Shown here piece after piece: positions 32,776 through 42,881 of a DNA stretch of 64,000 nucleotides. The number at the start of each line of letters is the position of its first letter. Within the stretch, counting starts at the first letter, position 1. Made by a program: the position numbers and the translations under genes. The DNA lies in contig NZ_JADLJS010000015.1 in NCBI RefSeq assembly GCF_015680405.1, positions 1 through 64,000 on the forward strand. The letters run 5' to 3'. The notes under the pieces are model-generated. The model did no database searches and had not been told where the DNA came from. It saw only the letters and a list, made by a program, of their open reading frames with translations. The stretch comes from Pseudomonas pudica. Lineage in GTDB: Bacteria; Pseudomonadota; Gammaproteobacteria; Pseudomonadales; Pseudomonadaceae.

Positions 32776-34323
32776 ATGCAGCAGCTACCAGTTGACGAAA
32801 CCATCCGAGCGGCCTTGAAAAAGACCCATGTGCGCCTGCAACGCCAACATGAACTGGTGGTGGAATTTGGCGTGATGGCCTTGAAAGCGACTGACCTGGA
32901 CTTGTTGTTGACCCATGCCTGTGAAGTCGTCGCTGAAGGGATGAGCACTCGCTTCGCCAAGGTGCTGCAGCCGGCAGAGGAGGGGGAAGGTTTCATCTTG
33001 TCACACGGCGTGGGCTGGGACGCTTCTGACATCGGTCGGGCTGCCGTGGGTGCCGATGAAGCAAGCCCGGCAGGCTATGCATTGGCTACCTACAGGCCCG
33101 TGCTCTCGAACCATCTGGGCATGGAGAACCGCTTCCGAACACCGGAGCTGCTGAAGAAATACGGAATCGAGCGGGCTATCAACGTCCCGATCCGGGGCGT
33201 GCTTGGCCCCTTTGGCGTCCTCGAAGCCGACAGCAGTGACGGGGACGACTTTGTAGAAAGCGATCTGGTATTTCTGGAGGGTATCTCCAACGTCATTTCC
33301 ATGGCCCTTGAGCGAATATCTGCGGGAGCAGATGTCTCTGTTCCCGATCCGTATTCGGAAACCCTTCTGAACGCGAGCCCCGATTGGGTCGAGATCCTGA
33401 CGTCAAGCGGCGAGATCGAGTTCATGAACGAAACGGGGCTCCTCTTCCTGGCTACCCATTTGGCGGACGTGAAAGGTCAGCAGTGGCATGATTTGTGGCC
33501 CGAGGAGTCTCGTTCGCTCGTTTGGGAGGCATTGGCAAAAGTGAGTGGTGGCGAAACCGCTCGATTCGAGGCATATCACCCCATCTCTGCAGATGATCCA
33601 AAATGGTGGGACGTGACGGTGGCGCCAATCCTCGGAGTGGACGGCAAGGTCGAGCGGATCATCGCAGTATCGCGAGATATCACGGAACGTCATCAGTATG
33701 AGGCTCAATTGCTGTCGCTGATCGAGGCTCAGAATAGCAAGCAAAACCGAAGCGACCTCTACCTGGAAGAAATCCACCATCGCGTCAAGAACAGCCTTCA
33801 CCTGGTAAACACGCTACTGTTGCTGCAGGCCAATCTCACGCCTGACGCAGCGGTCAAGTTGCAACTTGAAACCGCCGCCGGGCGAGTGGTGACCATTGCC
33901 ACGGTTCACGAGCGGCTGTATCAAGCTGCCGAAGACCAGGAACTGCGCGCTCGTGATTACCTCGATGCTCTGCTGGGGGATCTGGGCAGAGCCTTGGCCG
34001 ACCGGAAAATTGTGCTGGAGGCTGACGATTTCGTCTTGCCCCCAGAAAGAATGGCACCTTTGGGATTGGTAATTTCTGAACTGATCACGAATGCCCTCAA
34101 ATACGGCAAGGGCGCCATCGAGGTGATCGTCAAGCATGCCGGCGACCATGCCCTGCTCACCGTCAGGGATGAGGGCGATGGATTCCCTGATAATTACCCG
34201 AAGCCGACGGGCACGGGCCTCGGCATGCGCTTGGTCAAAAGCTATTCCGGCTACGGCAGTGCGGCTGTCGAGGTGGATCGGACAGATAGTAAAAGCTGTA
34301 TACACGTCCGTTTCAAGCTGTAG
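32776..34323 (+). CDS. GAF-PAS sensor histidine kinase (HisKA_2 class)
   Basis: A 515-residue soluble kinase: GAF domain (about 25-185), PAS domain (about 192-305, ending VSRDITERHQYEAQL), HisKA_2 dimerisation domain with the phosphorylated histidine H335 in EIHHRVKNSLHLVNTLL, and an HATPase_c domain (LGLVISELITNALKYG, DEGDGFP, GTGLGMRLVKSY). HisKA_2 kinases often respond to light or general stress, but the GAF domain lacks the cysteine lyase motif needed to call it a phytochrome. There are no membrane helices. It is paired with the divergent receiver. Confidence 0.9.
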   Translation: MQQLPVDETIRAALKKTHVRLQRQHELVVEFGVMALKATDLDLLLTHACEVVAEGMSTRFAKVLQPAEEGEGFILSHGVGWDASDIGRAAVGADEASPAGYALATYRPVLSNHLGMENRFRTPELLKKYGIERAINVPIRGVLGPFGVLEADSSDGDDFVESDLVFLEGISNVISMALERISAGADVSVPDPYSETLLNASPDWVEILTSSGEIEFMNETGLLFLATHLADVKGQQWHDLWPEESRSLVWEALAKVSGGETARFEAYHPISADDPKWWDVTVAPILGVDGKVERIIAVSRDITERHQYEAQLLSLIEAQNSKQNRSDLYLEEIHHRVKNSLHLVNTLLLLQANLTPDAAVKLQLETAAGRVVTIATVHERLYQAAEDQELRARDYLDALLGDLGRALADRKIVLEADDFVLPPERMAPLGLVISELITNALKYGKGAIEVIVKHAGDHALLTVRDEGDGFPDNYPKPTGTGLGMRLVKSYSGYGSAAVEVDRTDSKSCIHVRFKL

Positions 34324-34423
34324 ACACCGAGCGTTTGAAAGTGGCCCCATTGTCTTGCCCGGTCAGGCTGAACGAGGCTGTTGATCGCGTTCTTTCATGA
34401 GGGCGCCACAGGTCGATCCGATT

Positions 34424-34762
34424 TCACAAACCGAGCATGTTGTAGTGCACGTAGTACATGATCCATAGCGACAACCCCACCAGCAGCACGATGATCACTA
34501 CCGTGAACACCAGCGCCACCAGGCTCCAGCGTTGCTCACGCGCCGTGGTCAGGTGCAGAAAGAACACCATGTGCACCAGAATCTGGATCACCGCGCAAGC
34601 CAGCACCAGCAGGAACGTGGCGGTGCGCGGTAAGCTTGGATACATGGCCAGCCCGAAAGGGATCAGCGTCAGCAGGGCAGCCAGCACAAAGCCGACGTTG
34701 TAGGACTTGTGGCTGGACTGGCTGGCCCCGGCGCTGCTATGAACCTGGCTTTCGCTGCTCAT
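34424..34762 (-). CDS. cyoD: Cytochrome bo3 ubiquinol oxidase subunit IV
   Basis: A 112-residue three-helix subunit of the cytochrome o oxidase. The motif [37 protein letters not shown] is typical of CyoD. It helps assemble the CuB site. The start at 34762 overlaps the cyoC stop by four bases. It is the last cyo gene here; cyoE (heme O synthase), which normally follows, is absent. Confidence 0.93.
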   Translation of the reverse strand: MSSESQVHSSAGASQSSHKSYNVGFVLAALLTLIPFGLAMYPSLPRTATFLLVLACAVIQILVHMVFFLHLTTAREQRWSLVALVFTVVIIVLLVGLSLWIMYYVHYNMLGL

Positions 34763-35373
34763 TGGATCACCCCGAACAAGTAGACGACGGTAAACACGCA
34801 CACCCACACAATGTCGAGGAAATGCCAGAACAGGCTCAGGCAGCTCAGCCGTGTGGAATTGACGCAGCACAGGCCGCGCTGCTGCACCTGAATCATCAGC
34901 AAGGCCATCCACACCAGGCCGATCAGTACATGCAGGCCGTGGGTGCCAACCAGGGTGAAGAAGCCGGTGAGGAACGCGCTGCGCTGCGGGCCGTAGCCTT
35001 CGGCGATCAAGTGATGAAATTCGTTGAGCTCCATGGCGATGAAACCCAACCCGAGCACGAAGGTGACACCAAGCCACTGCAACACGCGGCGTTTGTCGTT
35101 GCGGTGATTGGCGAGCATGGCGTAGCCGTAGGTGATACTGCTGAACAGCAGCAAGCCGGTTTCACCGAGCACGTAGGGCAATTCGAAGATGTCTGCCGCG
35201 CCCGGGCCGCCTGCCACCGACTGGCCCAGCACGGCGTAGGTGGCGAACAACGTGGCGAACAGGATGCAGTCGGTCATCAGGTAGACCCAGAAGCCAAACA
35301 GGCTCAGCGAGCCCGCATCCTCGTAACCTTGCTCTTGCTGATGGGCAGTTTCGTTCAGGACGATATGCGACAT
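34759..35373 (-). CDS. cyoC: Cytochrome bo3 ubiquinol oxidase subunit III
   Basis: A 204-residue five-helix subunit. Signatures include [59 protein letters not shown] and [19 protein letters not shown], typical of cytochrome oxidase subunit III. It lies 3 bases after cyoB. Length is normal. Confidence 0.95.
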   Translation of the reverse strand: MSHIVLNETAHQQEQGYEDAGSLSLFGFWVYLMTDCILFATLFATYAVLGQSVAGGPGAADIFELPYVLGETGLLLFSSITYGYAMLANHRNDKRRVLQWLGVTFVLGLGFIAMELNEFHHLIAEGYGPQRSAFLTGFFTLVGTHGLHVLIGLVWMALLMIQVQQRGLCCVNSTRLSCLSLFWHFLDIVWVCVFTVVYLFGVIQ

Positions 35374-35376
35374 GGC

Positions 35377-37350
35377 TCAAGCCTCCGCCATCAGTTGGCG
35401 CCGTTCGGTTTCCACGCGTTCGACTTCCTCGGCCGTCACGTAGTACTCGGTATGCTGGTCGTAGCTGCGCACGATCAATGCTGCCACCGTAGCCAGCAGG
35501 CTGGCGATCACCAGCCACCAGATGTGCCACACCAGGGCGAAGCCCAGCACCGTGCTCAACGCGCCGATCACCACGCCCAGGCTGGTGTTGCACGGCATGT
35601 GAATCTTGCGGAAGTCCGCCTCGACAAGTGTCTTGACCCCGCGTTCCTTCATGCCCCAATAGGCGTCGATGCCGTGCACTACCGGTTGTTCGGCGAAGTT
35701 GTAGAACGGCGGCGGTGAGGCGGTGGCCCATTCCAGCGTGCGGCCGTCCCAAGGGTCGCCGGTGCGGTCGCGGTTTTCGTGGCGCTTGCGGATGCTCACG
35801 ATCAGCTGCGTCAGCTGGCAGGCCACGCCGCAGAGGATGATAAGCACGCCAACCATCTCAAGCAGCAGAAACGGCCGCCACTCGGGCACATTGAAATGGT
35901 TCAGGCGCCGGGTCATGCCCATGAAGCCGAGGAAGTAGGACGGCATGAAAGCGAAATAGAAACCTGCCAGCCAACACCAGAACGCCGCACGCCCCAGCGG
36001 GTCGTGGAGCTTGAAGCCGAACGCCTTGGGGAACCAATAGGTCAGGCCACACATGTAGCCGAATACTGCGCCGCCGATGATCACGTTATGAAAATGCGCG
36101 ATCAGGAACAGGCTGTTGTGTAACAGGAAGTCGGCGCCTGGCACTGCCAGCAGCACACCGGTCATGCCGCCGATGCTGAAGGTGACGATGAAGCCGACGG
36201 TCCACAGCATTGGTGTCTCGAAGCGCACCCGCCCGCGGTACATGGTGAACAGCCAAGTGAAGATCTTAACCCCTGTGGGCACGGCGATGATCATGGTCAT
36301 GATGCCGAAGAATGCGTTCACGTTCGGCCCGGCACCCATGGTGAAGAAGTGGTGCACCCAGACGACGAACGACAGCACGGTGATGACGATGGTCGCCCAT
36401 ACCAGCGAGTAATAGCCGAACAGCCGCTTGCGCGAAAAGGTCGAAGCCACCTCCGAGAAGATGCCGAATGCCGGCAGGATCAGGATGTACACCTCAGGGT
36501 GGCCCCAGGCCCAGATGAGGTTGATGTACATCATCGGGTTGCCGCCCAGTTCGTTGGTAAAGAAGTGCATGCCCAGGTAACGGTCCAGGGTGAGCATGAA
36601 CAGCGTCGCGGTGAGGATGGGGAAGGCGGCCAGGATCAGGATCGACGTGCACAGCACGGTCCAGGTGAACACCGGCATGCGGAACAAGGTCATGCCGGTG
36701 GTGCGCATCTTGAGAATGGTGACGAAGAAATTGAGCCCCGTCAGCAAGGTGCCTATCCCCGATATCTGCAACGACCAGATGTAGTAGTCCACGCCCACGC
36801 CGGGGCTGTAGGCGATGCCGGATAACGGCGGATAGGCGACCCAGCCCGTGCGGGCGAACTCACCAATGCCCAGTGAGATGTTGACCAGCACCGCGCCGGA
36901 AACGAACAGCCAGAAGCTCACTGCGTTGAGGAACGGGTAGGCCACGTCGCGGGCGCCGATCTGCAGCGGCACCACAATGTTCATCAAACCGACCACGAAC
37001 GGCATGGCCATGAAGAAGATCATGATCACGCCGTGGGCGGTAAAGATCTGGTCGTAGTGCTCCGGCGGCAGGTAGCCGGGCGAACCGTCCGAGGCCATGG
37101 CCTGTTGGGTGCGCATCATCAAAGCGTCGGCGAAACCGCGCAGCAGCATTACCAGGGCGACAACGATGTACATCACGCCGATGCGCTTGTGGTCGACCGA
37201 GGTGAACCACTCCTTCCACAGGTACGTCCACTTGCGCTTGCAGGTGATGGCCGCGACCCCGCTTATACCCATCAGCCCGACCACGGCAAGGGTGTACATG
37301 ATGATGGGCTCGTCAAAGGGGATGGCATCCCAGGTCAATTTCCCGAACAT
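35377..37350 (-). CDS. cyoB: Cytochrome bo3 ubiquinol oxidase subunit I
   Basis: A 657-residue catalytic subunit that reduces O2 and pumps protons. The heme-copper ligands are visible: TAHGVIM (heme b), [11 protein letters not shown] (CuB His with cross-linked Tyr), VWVHHFF (CuB), and [10 protein letters not shown] (both hemes). I take ATG 37350 ([12 protein letters not shown]) because AAGGAG lies 8 bases before it; a GTG at 37359 overlaps the cyoA stop and is the alternative. All catalytic residues seem intact. Confidence 0.95.
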   Translation of the reverse strand: MFGKLTWDAIPFDEPIIMYTLAVVGLMGISGVAAITCKRKWTYLWKEWFTSVDHKRIGVMYIVVALVMLLRGFADALMMRTQQAMASDGSPGYLPPEHYDQIFTAHGVIMIFFMAMPFVVGLMNIVVPLQIGARDVAYPFLNAVSFWLFVSGAVLVNISLGIGEFARTGWVAYPPLSGIAYSPGVGVDYYIWSLQISGIGTLLTGLNFFVTILKMRTTGMTLFRMPVFTWTVLCTSILILAAFPILTATLFMLTLDRYLGMHFFTNELGGNPMMYINLIWAWGHPEVYILILPAFGIFSEVASTFSRKRLFGYYSLVWATIVITVLSFVVWVHHFFTMGAGPNVNAFFGIMTMIIAVPTGVKIFTWLFTMYRGRVRFETPMLWTVGFIVTFSIGGMTGVLLAVPGADFLLHNSLFLIAHFHNVIIGGAVFGYMCGLTYWFPKAFGFKLHDPLGRAAFWCWLAGFYFAFMPSYFLGFMGMTRRLNHFNVPEWRPFLLLEMVGVLIILCGVACQLTQLIVSIRKRHENRDRTGDPWDGRTLEWATASPPPFYNFAEQPVVHGIDAYWGMKERGVKTLVEADFRKIHMPCNTSLGVVIGALSTVLGFALVWHIWWLVIASLLATVAALIVRSYDQHTEYYVTAEEVERVETERRQLMAEA

Positions 37351-37355
37351 GTGTG

Positions 37356-38279
37356 TCACTCCTTGCTGCCTTGCGGCGATTCATCCTGGGGGGCACTCAA
37401 GCGCCGCTCGACCTCCCGGGACCGGTTGATGCCCTGGTACTTGTCGATCAATGACTGGAACAGGCCGGCATCGACCGCAGCGTAATGCTCTACCGGGTGG
37501 TCGACGCTGGGTTTGGCCAGCTGCGCATAGCGCCTCTGATCGAGCTGGCGTTGCGAGCCGCGGACCTTGGCCACCCAGGCATCGAAACCGGCCTGGTCGA
37601 GTGCAAGGGCCTTGAAGTGCATGTCGGAGAAGCCGGGGCCGTTGTAGTTGGCGGCGATACCGGTATAGCTGCCCGGCTCATTGGCGATCAGGTGCAGCTG
37701 GGTCTGCATACCGGCCATCGCATATATCTGCCCGCCCAGCGCAGGAATGAAGAACGAGGTGATGGCGCCATCGGAGGTCACCCGGAAATCCACGGGTGTG
37801 TCCACCGGCATGGCCAGTTCATTGACCGATGCGATGCCCAGTTCGGGGTAGACGAACAGCCACTTCCAGTCGGTGGCGATGACCTGCACCTTGACCGGCG
37901 CCTTGTCGGCATCCAGCGGACGATACGGGTCGAGCGCGTGGGTAGAACGCCAGGTCACCACCCCGAGCACGATGATGATGAGCAGCGGCACGCCCCAGAC
38001 CACTGCCTCGATTGCGCGCGAGTGGCTCCACTCTGGCGTGTAGCGCGCCTTTTCGTTGGAGGCGCGGTAATGCACCGAGAACACCAGCGCCATGATCATG
38101 ACCGGGACGACCACCACCAGCATCAACAGCGTGGCCAGGATGATCAGATTGCGTTGTTCCAGCCCGACCTGGCCCTTGGGGTTGAACAGCACCATGTCGC
38201 AGCCCGAAAGCTGCAGCGTGATGACGCCCAGCATCAACAGGCCGAGTAGTCGTGTGGCTTTAGTAGTTCCCTCTGCCAT
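37356..38279 (-). CDS. cyoA: Cytochrome bo3 ubiquinol oxidase subunit II
   Basis: A 307-residue lipoprotein subunit: lipobox LQLSGC (about residues 22-27), two membrane helices (about 45-68 and 90-110) and a periplasmic cupredoxin-like domain ([33 protein letters not shown]) without CuA ligands, as in quinol oxidases. It is the first gene of cyoABCD. The 236-base gap upstream holds its promoter; no ANR or Fur-like motif is clear to me. Confidence 0.95.
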   Translation of the reverse strand: MAEGTTKATRLLGLLMLGVITLQLSGCDMVLFNPKGQVGLEQRNLIILATLLMLVVVVPVMIMALVFSVHYRASNEKARYTPEWSHSRAIEAVVWGVPLLIIIVLGVVTWRSTHALDPYRPLDADKAPVKVQVIATDWKWLFVYPELGIASVNELAMPVDTPVDFRVTSDGAITSFFIPALGGQIYAMAGMQTQLHLIANEPGSYTGIAANYNGPGFSDMHFKALALDQAGFDAWVAKVRGSQRQLDQRRYAQLAKPSVDHPVEHYAAVDAGLFQSLIDKYQGINRSREVERRLSAPQDESPQGSKE

Positions 38280-38515
38280 GCGCGGATCCTGTAATTGTTG
38301 CCGAATGTTTGTTGTGTTGATGTAGAAGGACGACCCGGGCAGGAAGGTTGTATGTAAATCCCGTAATCACGACGAATGGTGTTATGCAAACTCGAGGAAT
38401 TTTCTTTCCACAGCCTCGGCGAGGGGCGGGCGGTGTTTGCCCCAAAGCAAGCGGATCAAACTTTTTGCCACCGTCGGACTCTTCTGCAAACATTCATTGA
38501 TGCGAGGAGAAGCGC

Positions 38516-38740
38516 ATGAAACCTGATGAAGGCAAGACCGGCGACAAGGTCCCAAGGCCGCTGTCTTCTGAAGAGGCGCAGCAAGGGCACCGGGCGCCAG
38601 ACCCGCTGCTCGAGCGCCCTGACCCGGATACCGAAACGGTGGACAAAGTCATTACGCCCACCTCCATTCATGAACAGGAAGAACAGACGCGCCAGATCAA
38701 CCAGCACCTCGAGGAGGCCGACAGGAAACGCCGCCGCTGA
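38516..38740 (+). CDS. Small hydrophilic protein of unknown function
   Basis: A 74-residue protein, highly charged and without hydrophobic segments: MKPDEGKTGDKVPRPLSSEE at the start, helical EQEEQTRQINQHLEEADRKRRR at the end. GAGGAGA lies 6 bases before the ATG, which supports translation. No family recognised. It may be intrinsically disordered. It stands between cyoA (divergent) and the dehydrogenase at 38883. Confidence 0.6.
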   Translation: MKPDEGKTGDKVPRPLSSEEAQQGHRAPDPLLERPDPDTETVDKVITPTSIHEQEEQTRQINQHLEEADRKRRR

Positions 38741-38882
38741 GGCAACGGCAACAGATCAAAGGCGCGACGATGATTAGCGCCACTGATCTGCTATTCACGT
38801 ACAGCACTGAACACCGGGGGTAAATCGATTACCCCAACAGGGTAGGGCGCTTTCCATCGCCCCTGACTTCTGGGAGTTCAGC

Positions 38883-40022
38883 ATGAAAGCAATCGTATAC
38901 AACGCACCGCGCGACGTGGCCGTCAGGAATGTCACCGATGCAAGAATCGAGAAACCAACTGATGTGCTGGTGCGCATCACCACCACCAATATCTGCGGGT
39001 CCGACCTTCACATGTATGAGGGGCGCACATCGTTCGAGGCCGGGCGTGTGTTCGGCCATGAGAACCTCGGTGAGGTGATAGAGGTCGGGGCAGGGGTGGA
39101 CCGCGTCAAGGTCGGCGACTGGGTCAGCCTGCCTTTCAACATCGGCTGTGGGTTCTGCGAAAACTGCGAAAAAGGCCTTACAGGGTTTTGCCTCACCGCC
39201 AACCCGGGGACTGCCGGGGCCGCATACGGCTTTGCCGACATGGGACCCTACCAAGGTGGCCAGGCCGAGCTGTTGCGTGTGCCATACGCTGATTTCAACT
39301 GCCTGGTGTTGCCGGAGGACGCCCAGGAACGTGAAGATGACTACGTCATGCTTTCGGATATTTTCCCCACTGGCTGGCATGCAACAGAGCTTGCCGGCCT
39401 GCAGCCGGGCGAGAGCATTGCGATCTATGGAGCGGGCCCTGTCGGGTTGATGGCGGCTTATTCGGCAATCATCAAAGGTGCCTCCGAGGTATTCGTGATC
39501 GACAACCAGCCGGATCGTTTGAGGCTGGCCGCGCAGCTTGGGGCAACCCCCATCAACGCGGTCGAGCAAAAGGCCGTGGACGAGATCATGAACCTGACCC
39601 ACGGCAGAGGCACCGATCGGGGATGCGAATGTGTGGGTTACCAGTGCTGCGACAAGCATGGCCATGAAGCGAACTACCTCACCATGAACAACCTGGTTGC
39701 CTCAACCAAGGCTACCGGTGGCATAGGTGTCGTGGGTGTGTTCGTGCCAGAAGACCCGGGTGCGAAGAACGACCTGGCGAAGCAGGGCAAGATGGCTTTC
39801 GATTTCGGAGCGTTCTGGTTCAAGGGCCAGTTCATCCGCACAGGCCAGGCGAATGTGAAGGCCTATAATCGCCGCCTGGCGCAGCTCATTCATCATGGGC
39901 GCGCCAAACCTTCCCAGATAATTTCCCATCGTTTGACGCTTGCTGAAGGCCCCGACGCCTACAAGCATTTTGATGCGCGCGATGATGGCTGGACGAAGGT
40001 GGTGCTCAAGCCTGCTGCCTGA
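38883..40022 (+). CDS. Zinc-dependent dehydrogenase, glutathione-independent FdhA-like
   Basis: A 379-residue zinc MDR protein resembling glutathione-independent formaldehyde dehydrogenase. Catalytic zinc ligands are C38 (ICGSDLHMYEG), H59-E60 (GHENLG) and a third from the C-terminal half; structural zinc cysteines are C89, C92, C95 and C103. GAGPVGLMAAY is the NAD site and GCECVGYQCCDKHGHE is the FdhA-like insert. It may oxidise formaldehyde or small aldehydes. The ATG at 38883 has GGGAG 6 bases upstream. It is closer to FdhA than the gene at 144. Confidence 0.88.
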   Translation: MKAIVYNAPRDVAVRNVTDARIEKPTDVLVRITTTNICGSDLHMYEGRTSFEAGRVFGHENLGEVIEVGAGVDRVKVGDWVSLPFNIGCGFCENCEKGLTGFCLTANPGTAGAAYGFADMGPYQGGQAELLRVPYADFNCLVLPEDAQEREDDYVMLSDIFPTGWHATELAGLQPGESIAIYGAGPVGLMAAYSAIIKGASEVFVIDNQPDRLRLAAQLGATPINAVEQKAVDEIMNLTHGRGTDRGCECVGYQCCDKHGHEANYLTMNNLVASTKATGGIGVVGVFVPEDPGAKNDLAKQGKMAFDFGAFWFKGQFIRTGQANVKAYNRRLAQLIHHGRAKPSQIISHRLTLAEGPDAYKHFDARDDGWTKVVLKPAA

Positions 40023-40081
40023 CTCGCACCCCGAAGCTTCCAGGGAAGGAACCTCGGCGAGGGAGGGGTTCGTCTGGTGAG

Positions 40082-40993
40082 CTAACTGGCACCTGCTTGA
40101 AACAAGCCCCGAACCACCTCCCTCATCCAGCGATTCCCGCTGTCTTGCTGGTAGCGCGCGTGCCAATGCTGCTTTACCGTGAAACCCTCAACTGCAAACG
40201 GGCAATCGTGCACCTGCAGACCATGCATGTCGGCAAGTGTCTGCCCGATGTGCCGTGGCAGCGTAGCCACCAGGTCGGTCGACCCGACAATCATGCCTAA
40301 CCCCAGAAACGCCGGCAGCTCCAGCATTATCCTGCGTTCGATGCCGGCCCGTGCCAGCCCAGCCTCGAGCAACTTCTGCCCGGTCCCGGCACTGATTTGT
40401 ACATGCCCCTCGGCCTCGTAGCGCGCCACGGTCATGCCTTTGCCCAGTCGAGGGTGTCGCGTGTCGCTCAAGCAGACCCAGTCCTGTTCGAACAACACTT
40501 GCTGATACATCCCCGCACCCAACCAAGGCACGAAGCCGATGGCCAGGTCCGCCTCGCCCGACTCCAGCGCGCTTTCGGTATTGCCATCTATGCGCGCCGC
40601 CTCCAGGCGAATACCCGGCGCATGCGTACGCAGGTGGTTGAGGATGCTGGGCAGCAGGGTGATATGGCTGGCATCACTGACGCACAGGCGAAAGCGCCGT
40701 TGCGCTGTGGCCGGAACGAATTGCGGCTCCCAGGTAGTCAGGCGCCGCAGCGATTCCAGCACCTCGCGGCATGGACCGATCAACTGGTCTGCCCGCGGGG
40801 TAGGGGCCATCCCCCCAGGGGTACGCACGAACAGCGGATCGTTGAGTTCTTCACGCAAGCGCCCCAACCAGATACTCACGGTAGGTTGGCTCTGGCCGAG
40901 CTGTTCGGCGCTGCGGGTCACGCTACGGCATTGGTAAAGCACATCGAACAGCTGCAGCAGCTTGGGATCGGGCAAGGCATCGAGCGTACTCAT
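40082..40993 (-). CDS. LysR-family regulator of the adjacent catabolic operon
   Basis: A 303-residue LysR protein of the NodD/LinR-like type: winged helix DPKLLQLFDVLYQCRSVTRSAEQLGQSQPTVSIWLGRLREEL and an effector domain from about residue 90. It is divergent from the operon beginning at 41087 with 93 bases between starts, the classical LysR arrangement. I chose ATG 40993; the longer reading to 41326 overlaps the neighbouring gene. Confidence 0.85.
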   Translation of the reverse strand: MSTLDALPDPKLLQLFDVLYQCRSVTRSAEQLGQSQPTVSIWLGRLREELNDPLFVRTPGGMAPTPRADQLIGPCREVLESLRRLTTWEPQFVPATAQRRFRLCVSDASHITLLPSILNHLRTHAPGIRLEAARIDGNTESALESGEADLAIGFVPWLGAGMYQQVLFEQDWVCLSDTRHPRLGKGMTVARYEAEGHVQISAGTGQKLLEAGLARAGIERRIMLELPAFLGLGMIVGSTDLVATLPRHIGQTLADMHGLQVHDCPFAVEGFTVKQHWHARYQQDSGNRWMREVVRGLFQAGAS

Positions 40994-41086
40994 TATTGCA
41001 GAACTCAATAGGTCTATTGATCTCATTGTATAGCCGAAATAAGCCTCGCTGCATAAGGTGGTCGCAAACCACAGGAGGTCCGCGAT

Positions 41087-42034
41087 TTGAAAATCTGCAT
41101 TCTGGGCGCCGGCGCCCTGGGTTGCGCCATTGGTGCGGCCTTGAGCGAGGCGGGGCACGAAACCTGGCTGTTGAATCGTGGCCAGGCACATGTCGAGGCG
41201 ATGAACCTGCGCGGGCTGCGGGTACAGGACGAGCGCGGCGAGCGGCAGGTCCGGGTTAGGGCGGCTTGCGATGCGGCAACCGTGGGCGTGGCGGACCTGG
41301 TAGTGGTGCTGGTCAAGTCGTTCCACACCAGCGAGGCGATTGCCGGTGCCAAGGCGCTGATCGGGCCGCAGACGCTGGTGCTGTCACTGCAGAACGGTCT
41401 TGGCCACGAAGACATCCTGGCCGAGGCCGTGGGGCGTGAGCGGGTACTGGCCGGCAAGACCTATGTCGGTGGCGTGCTGCTGGCGCCGGGTTCGATTCGT
41501 GCCGGTGTAGCAGGCAAGCACACCTTCATCGGCGAGCTCGATGGCCAACGGACCTCCCGTGTGCAGGCCATTGCCGAGGTCTTCAATGGCGCCGGGCTCG
41601 CCACCACGGTCAGCGACAACATTCTCGGCACCATGTGGGACAAGCTGCTGGTCAACGTCGCGACAGGCGCGCTCAGCGGCATCACCATGCTCAGTTATGG
41701 CCAGCTGTACAGCGAGCCGCTGCTGGAAAGCACCGCCAAGGCAGCGGTGAGCGAGGCCATCGCCGTCGCCGAGCGTGCCGGCATCCGCCTGAACCTCACC
41801 AGCCCGGACGCTGCGTGGCGCCTGGCAGCTGAAGGCCTGCCGGCAAGCTTCCGTACCTCGATGCTGCAGAGCCTGGAAAAAGGCTCGGTCACCGAGATCG
41901 ATTTCATCAACGGCTCCGTCGTGCGCTGGGGCCAGCGCCATGGCGTGGCTACGCCGGTCAACGCGACCCTGGTTGCCTGCATCAAGGGTATCGAGCGCGC
42001 CATGGCCGATCAGCAGAAGGGAAGTAATCCATGA
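41087..42034 (+). CDS. Ketopantoate reductase-family protein (PanE/ApbA)
   Basis: A 315-residue NADPH-dependent 2-oxoacid reductase fold: MKICILGAGALGCAIGAALSEAG (NADP loop, 1-23), KSFHT, and a C-terminal domain with WDKLLVNVATGALSGI (catalytic Lys and Asn) and SMLQSLEKGSVTEIDFINGSVV. It starts with TTG, supported by a strong AGGAGG 8 bases upstream. As first gene of a catabolic operon it is more likely to act on a pathway 2-oxoacid than in pantothenate synthesis. Its stop overlaps the next start (ATGA). Confidence 0.85.
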   Translation: MKICILGAGALGCAIGAALSEAGHETWLLNRGQAHVEAMNLRGLRVQDERGERQVRVRAACDAATVGVADLVVVLVKSFHTSEAIAGAKALIGPQTLVLSLQNGLGHEDILAEAVGRERVLAGKTYVGGVLLAPGSIRAGVAGKHTFIGELDGQRTSRVQAIAEVFNGAGLATTVSDNILGTMWDKLLVNVATGALSGITMLSYGQLYSEPLLESTAKAAVSEAIAVAERAGIRLNLTSPDAAWRLAAEGLPASFRTSMLQSLEKGSVTEIDFINGSVVRWGQRHGVATPVNATLVACIKGIERAMADQQKGSNP

Positions 42035-42429
42035 GCCAGCCAAAAGCCTACCTTGAACACGTTGCGTTCTGGGTGCGGGACATCCAGTGGCACATCCGCT
42101 TCTTCAGCGAGGTGTGCGGCATGACCATGCGTGAAATACAGGGCGACGTCGAGCAGCCTGCGCAGTACTGGACCCTCGGTGGCCTGCAGTTCATACACCA
42201 GCCGGACTTTGCCGGGCCGGAAGGGCGCATGGCACACCTGGGCATCATGTGCGAGGACCTCGAAGCTGCCCTGGCCGCCGCACAGCGCTTCGGCGTCAGC
42301 GAAATGCCCCAAGGCCGCAACTGGCTGCGCCTGCCTGACGGCCTGGCGGTCGAGTTCATTCAGGCATTGCCGGCGAAATGCGTCGCCCAGGCTCTGGCCA
42401 TCGACCCACGTGCAGAGGTGGTGGCATGA
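42031..42429 (+). CDS. VOC/glyoxalase-family protein
   Basis: A 132-residue vicinal-oxygen-chelate protein. Metal ligands expected at HVAFWVRD (His10), MAHLGIMCED (His71) and VEFIQ (Glu near 108) are in place. The family includes dioxygenases, isomerases and epimerases. Both ends overlap its neighbours by four bases (ATGA). A specific reaction cannot be assigned. Confidence 0.85.
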   Translation: MSQPKAYLEHVAFWVRDIQWHIRFFSEVCGMTMREIQGDVEQPAQYWTLGGLQFIHQPDFAGPEGRMAHLGIMCEDLEAALAAAQRFGVSEMPQGRNWLRLPDGLAVEFIQALPAKCVAQALAIDPRAEVVA

Positions 42430-42881
42430 GCGTGGTTGAAAAATACTGGGACGATGCCCGTGAGGGCGATGAATGCATCAGCCCCACCTATACCGTGACG
42501 CGCGAACGCATCCTGGCCTACGCCGAGCTCACCGGCGACCATACCCCGGTGCATGTCGACGAGGCGTATGCCAACGCTAGCCACTTCGGCTGCCTGGTTG
42601 CCCATGGTCTGTTCGGCCTGTCGATCGCCGACGGCCTGAAGACCCAGTGCGAATACCGCTTTGTACCGGGCATGTCGCTGGGCTGGACGTGGGACTTCGT
42701 GCTGCCGATCAAGGTCGATGATGTGCTGCACGTGCGCATGCGCGTGGGGGCGATGCGCCCGAGCAACAGCCGACCGGGCTGGGGCATCGTGGTCTTGCCG
42801 TCGGAGCTGATCAACCAGCACGGCGAAGTCGTGCAGCGTGGCGAGCACCGGCTGATGGTGCCGAGGAGGGTGCAGGCATGA
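42426..42881 (+). CDS. MaoC-like hydratase/dehydratase
   Basis: A 151-residue hot-dog-fold protein. The hydratase motif GDHTPVHVDEAYA (37-49) retains the catalytic Asp and His of the (R)-enoyl-CoA hydratase family. It fits hydration of an unsaturated acyl-CoA produced by the CoA transferase encoded next. It overlaps the VOC gene and the CoA-transferase gene by four bases each. Confidence 0.87.
   Translation: MSVVEKYWDDAREGDECISPTYTVTRERILAYAELTGDHTPVHVDEAYANASHFGCLVAHGLFGLSIADGLKTQCEYRFVPGMSLGWTWDFVLPIKVDDVLHVRMRVGAMRPSNSRPGWGIVVLPSELINQHGEVVQRGEHRLMVPRRVQA

Noticed and set aside
35377..37359. GTG start at 37359 for cyoB
   Set aside because: It overlaps the cyoA stop and adds MTH before the conserved MFGKL; ATG 37350 has AAGGAG 8 bases upstream.
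38829..39665. 278-codon minus-strand frame over the FdhA-like gene
   Set aside because: Antisense of a clear zinc dehydrogenase.
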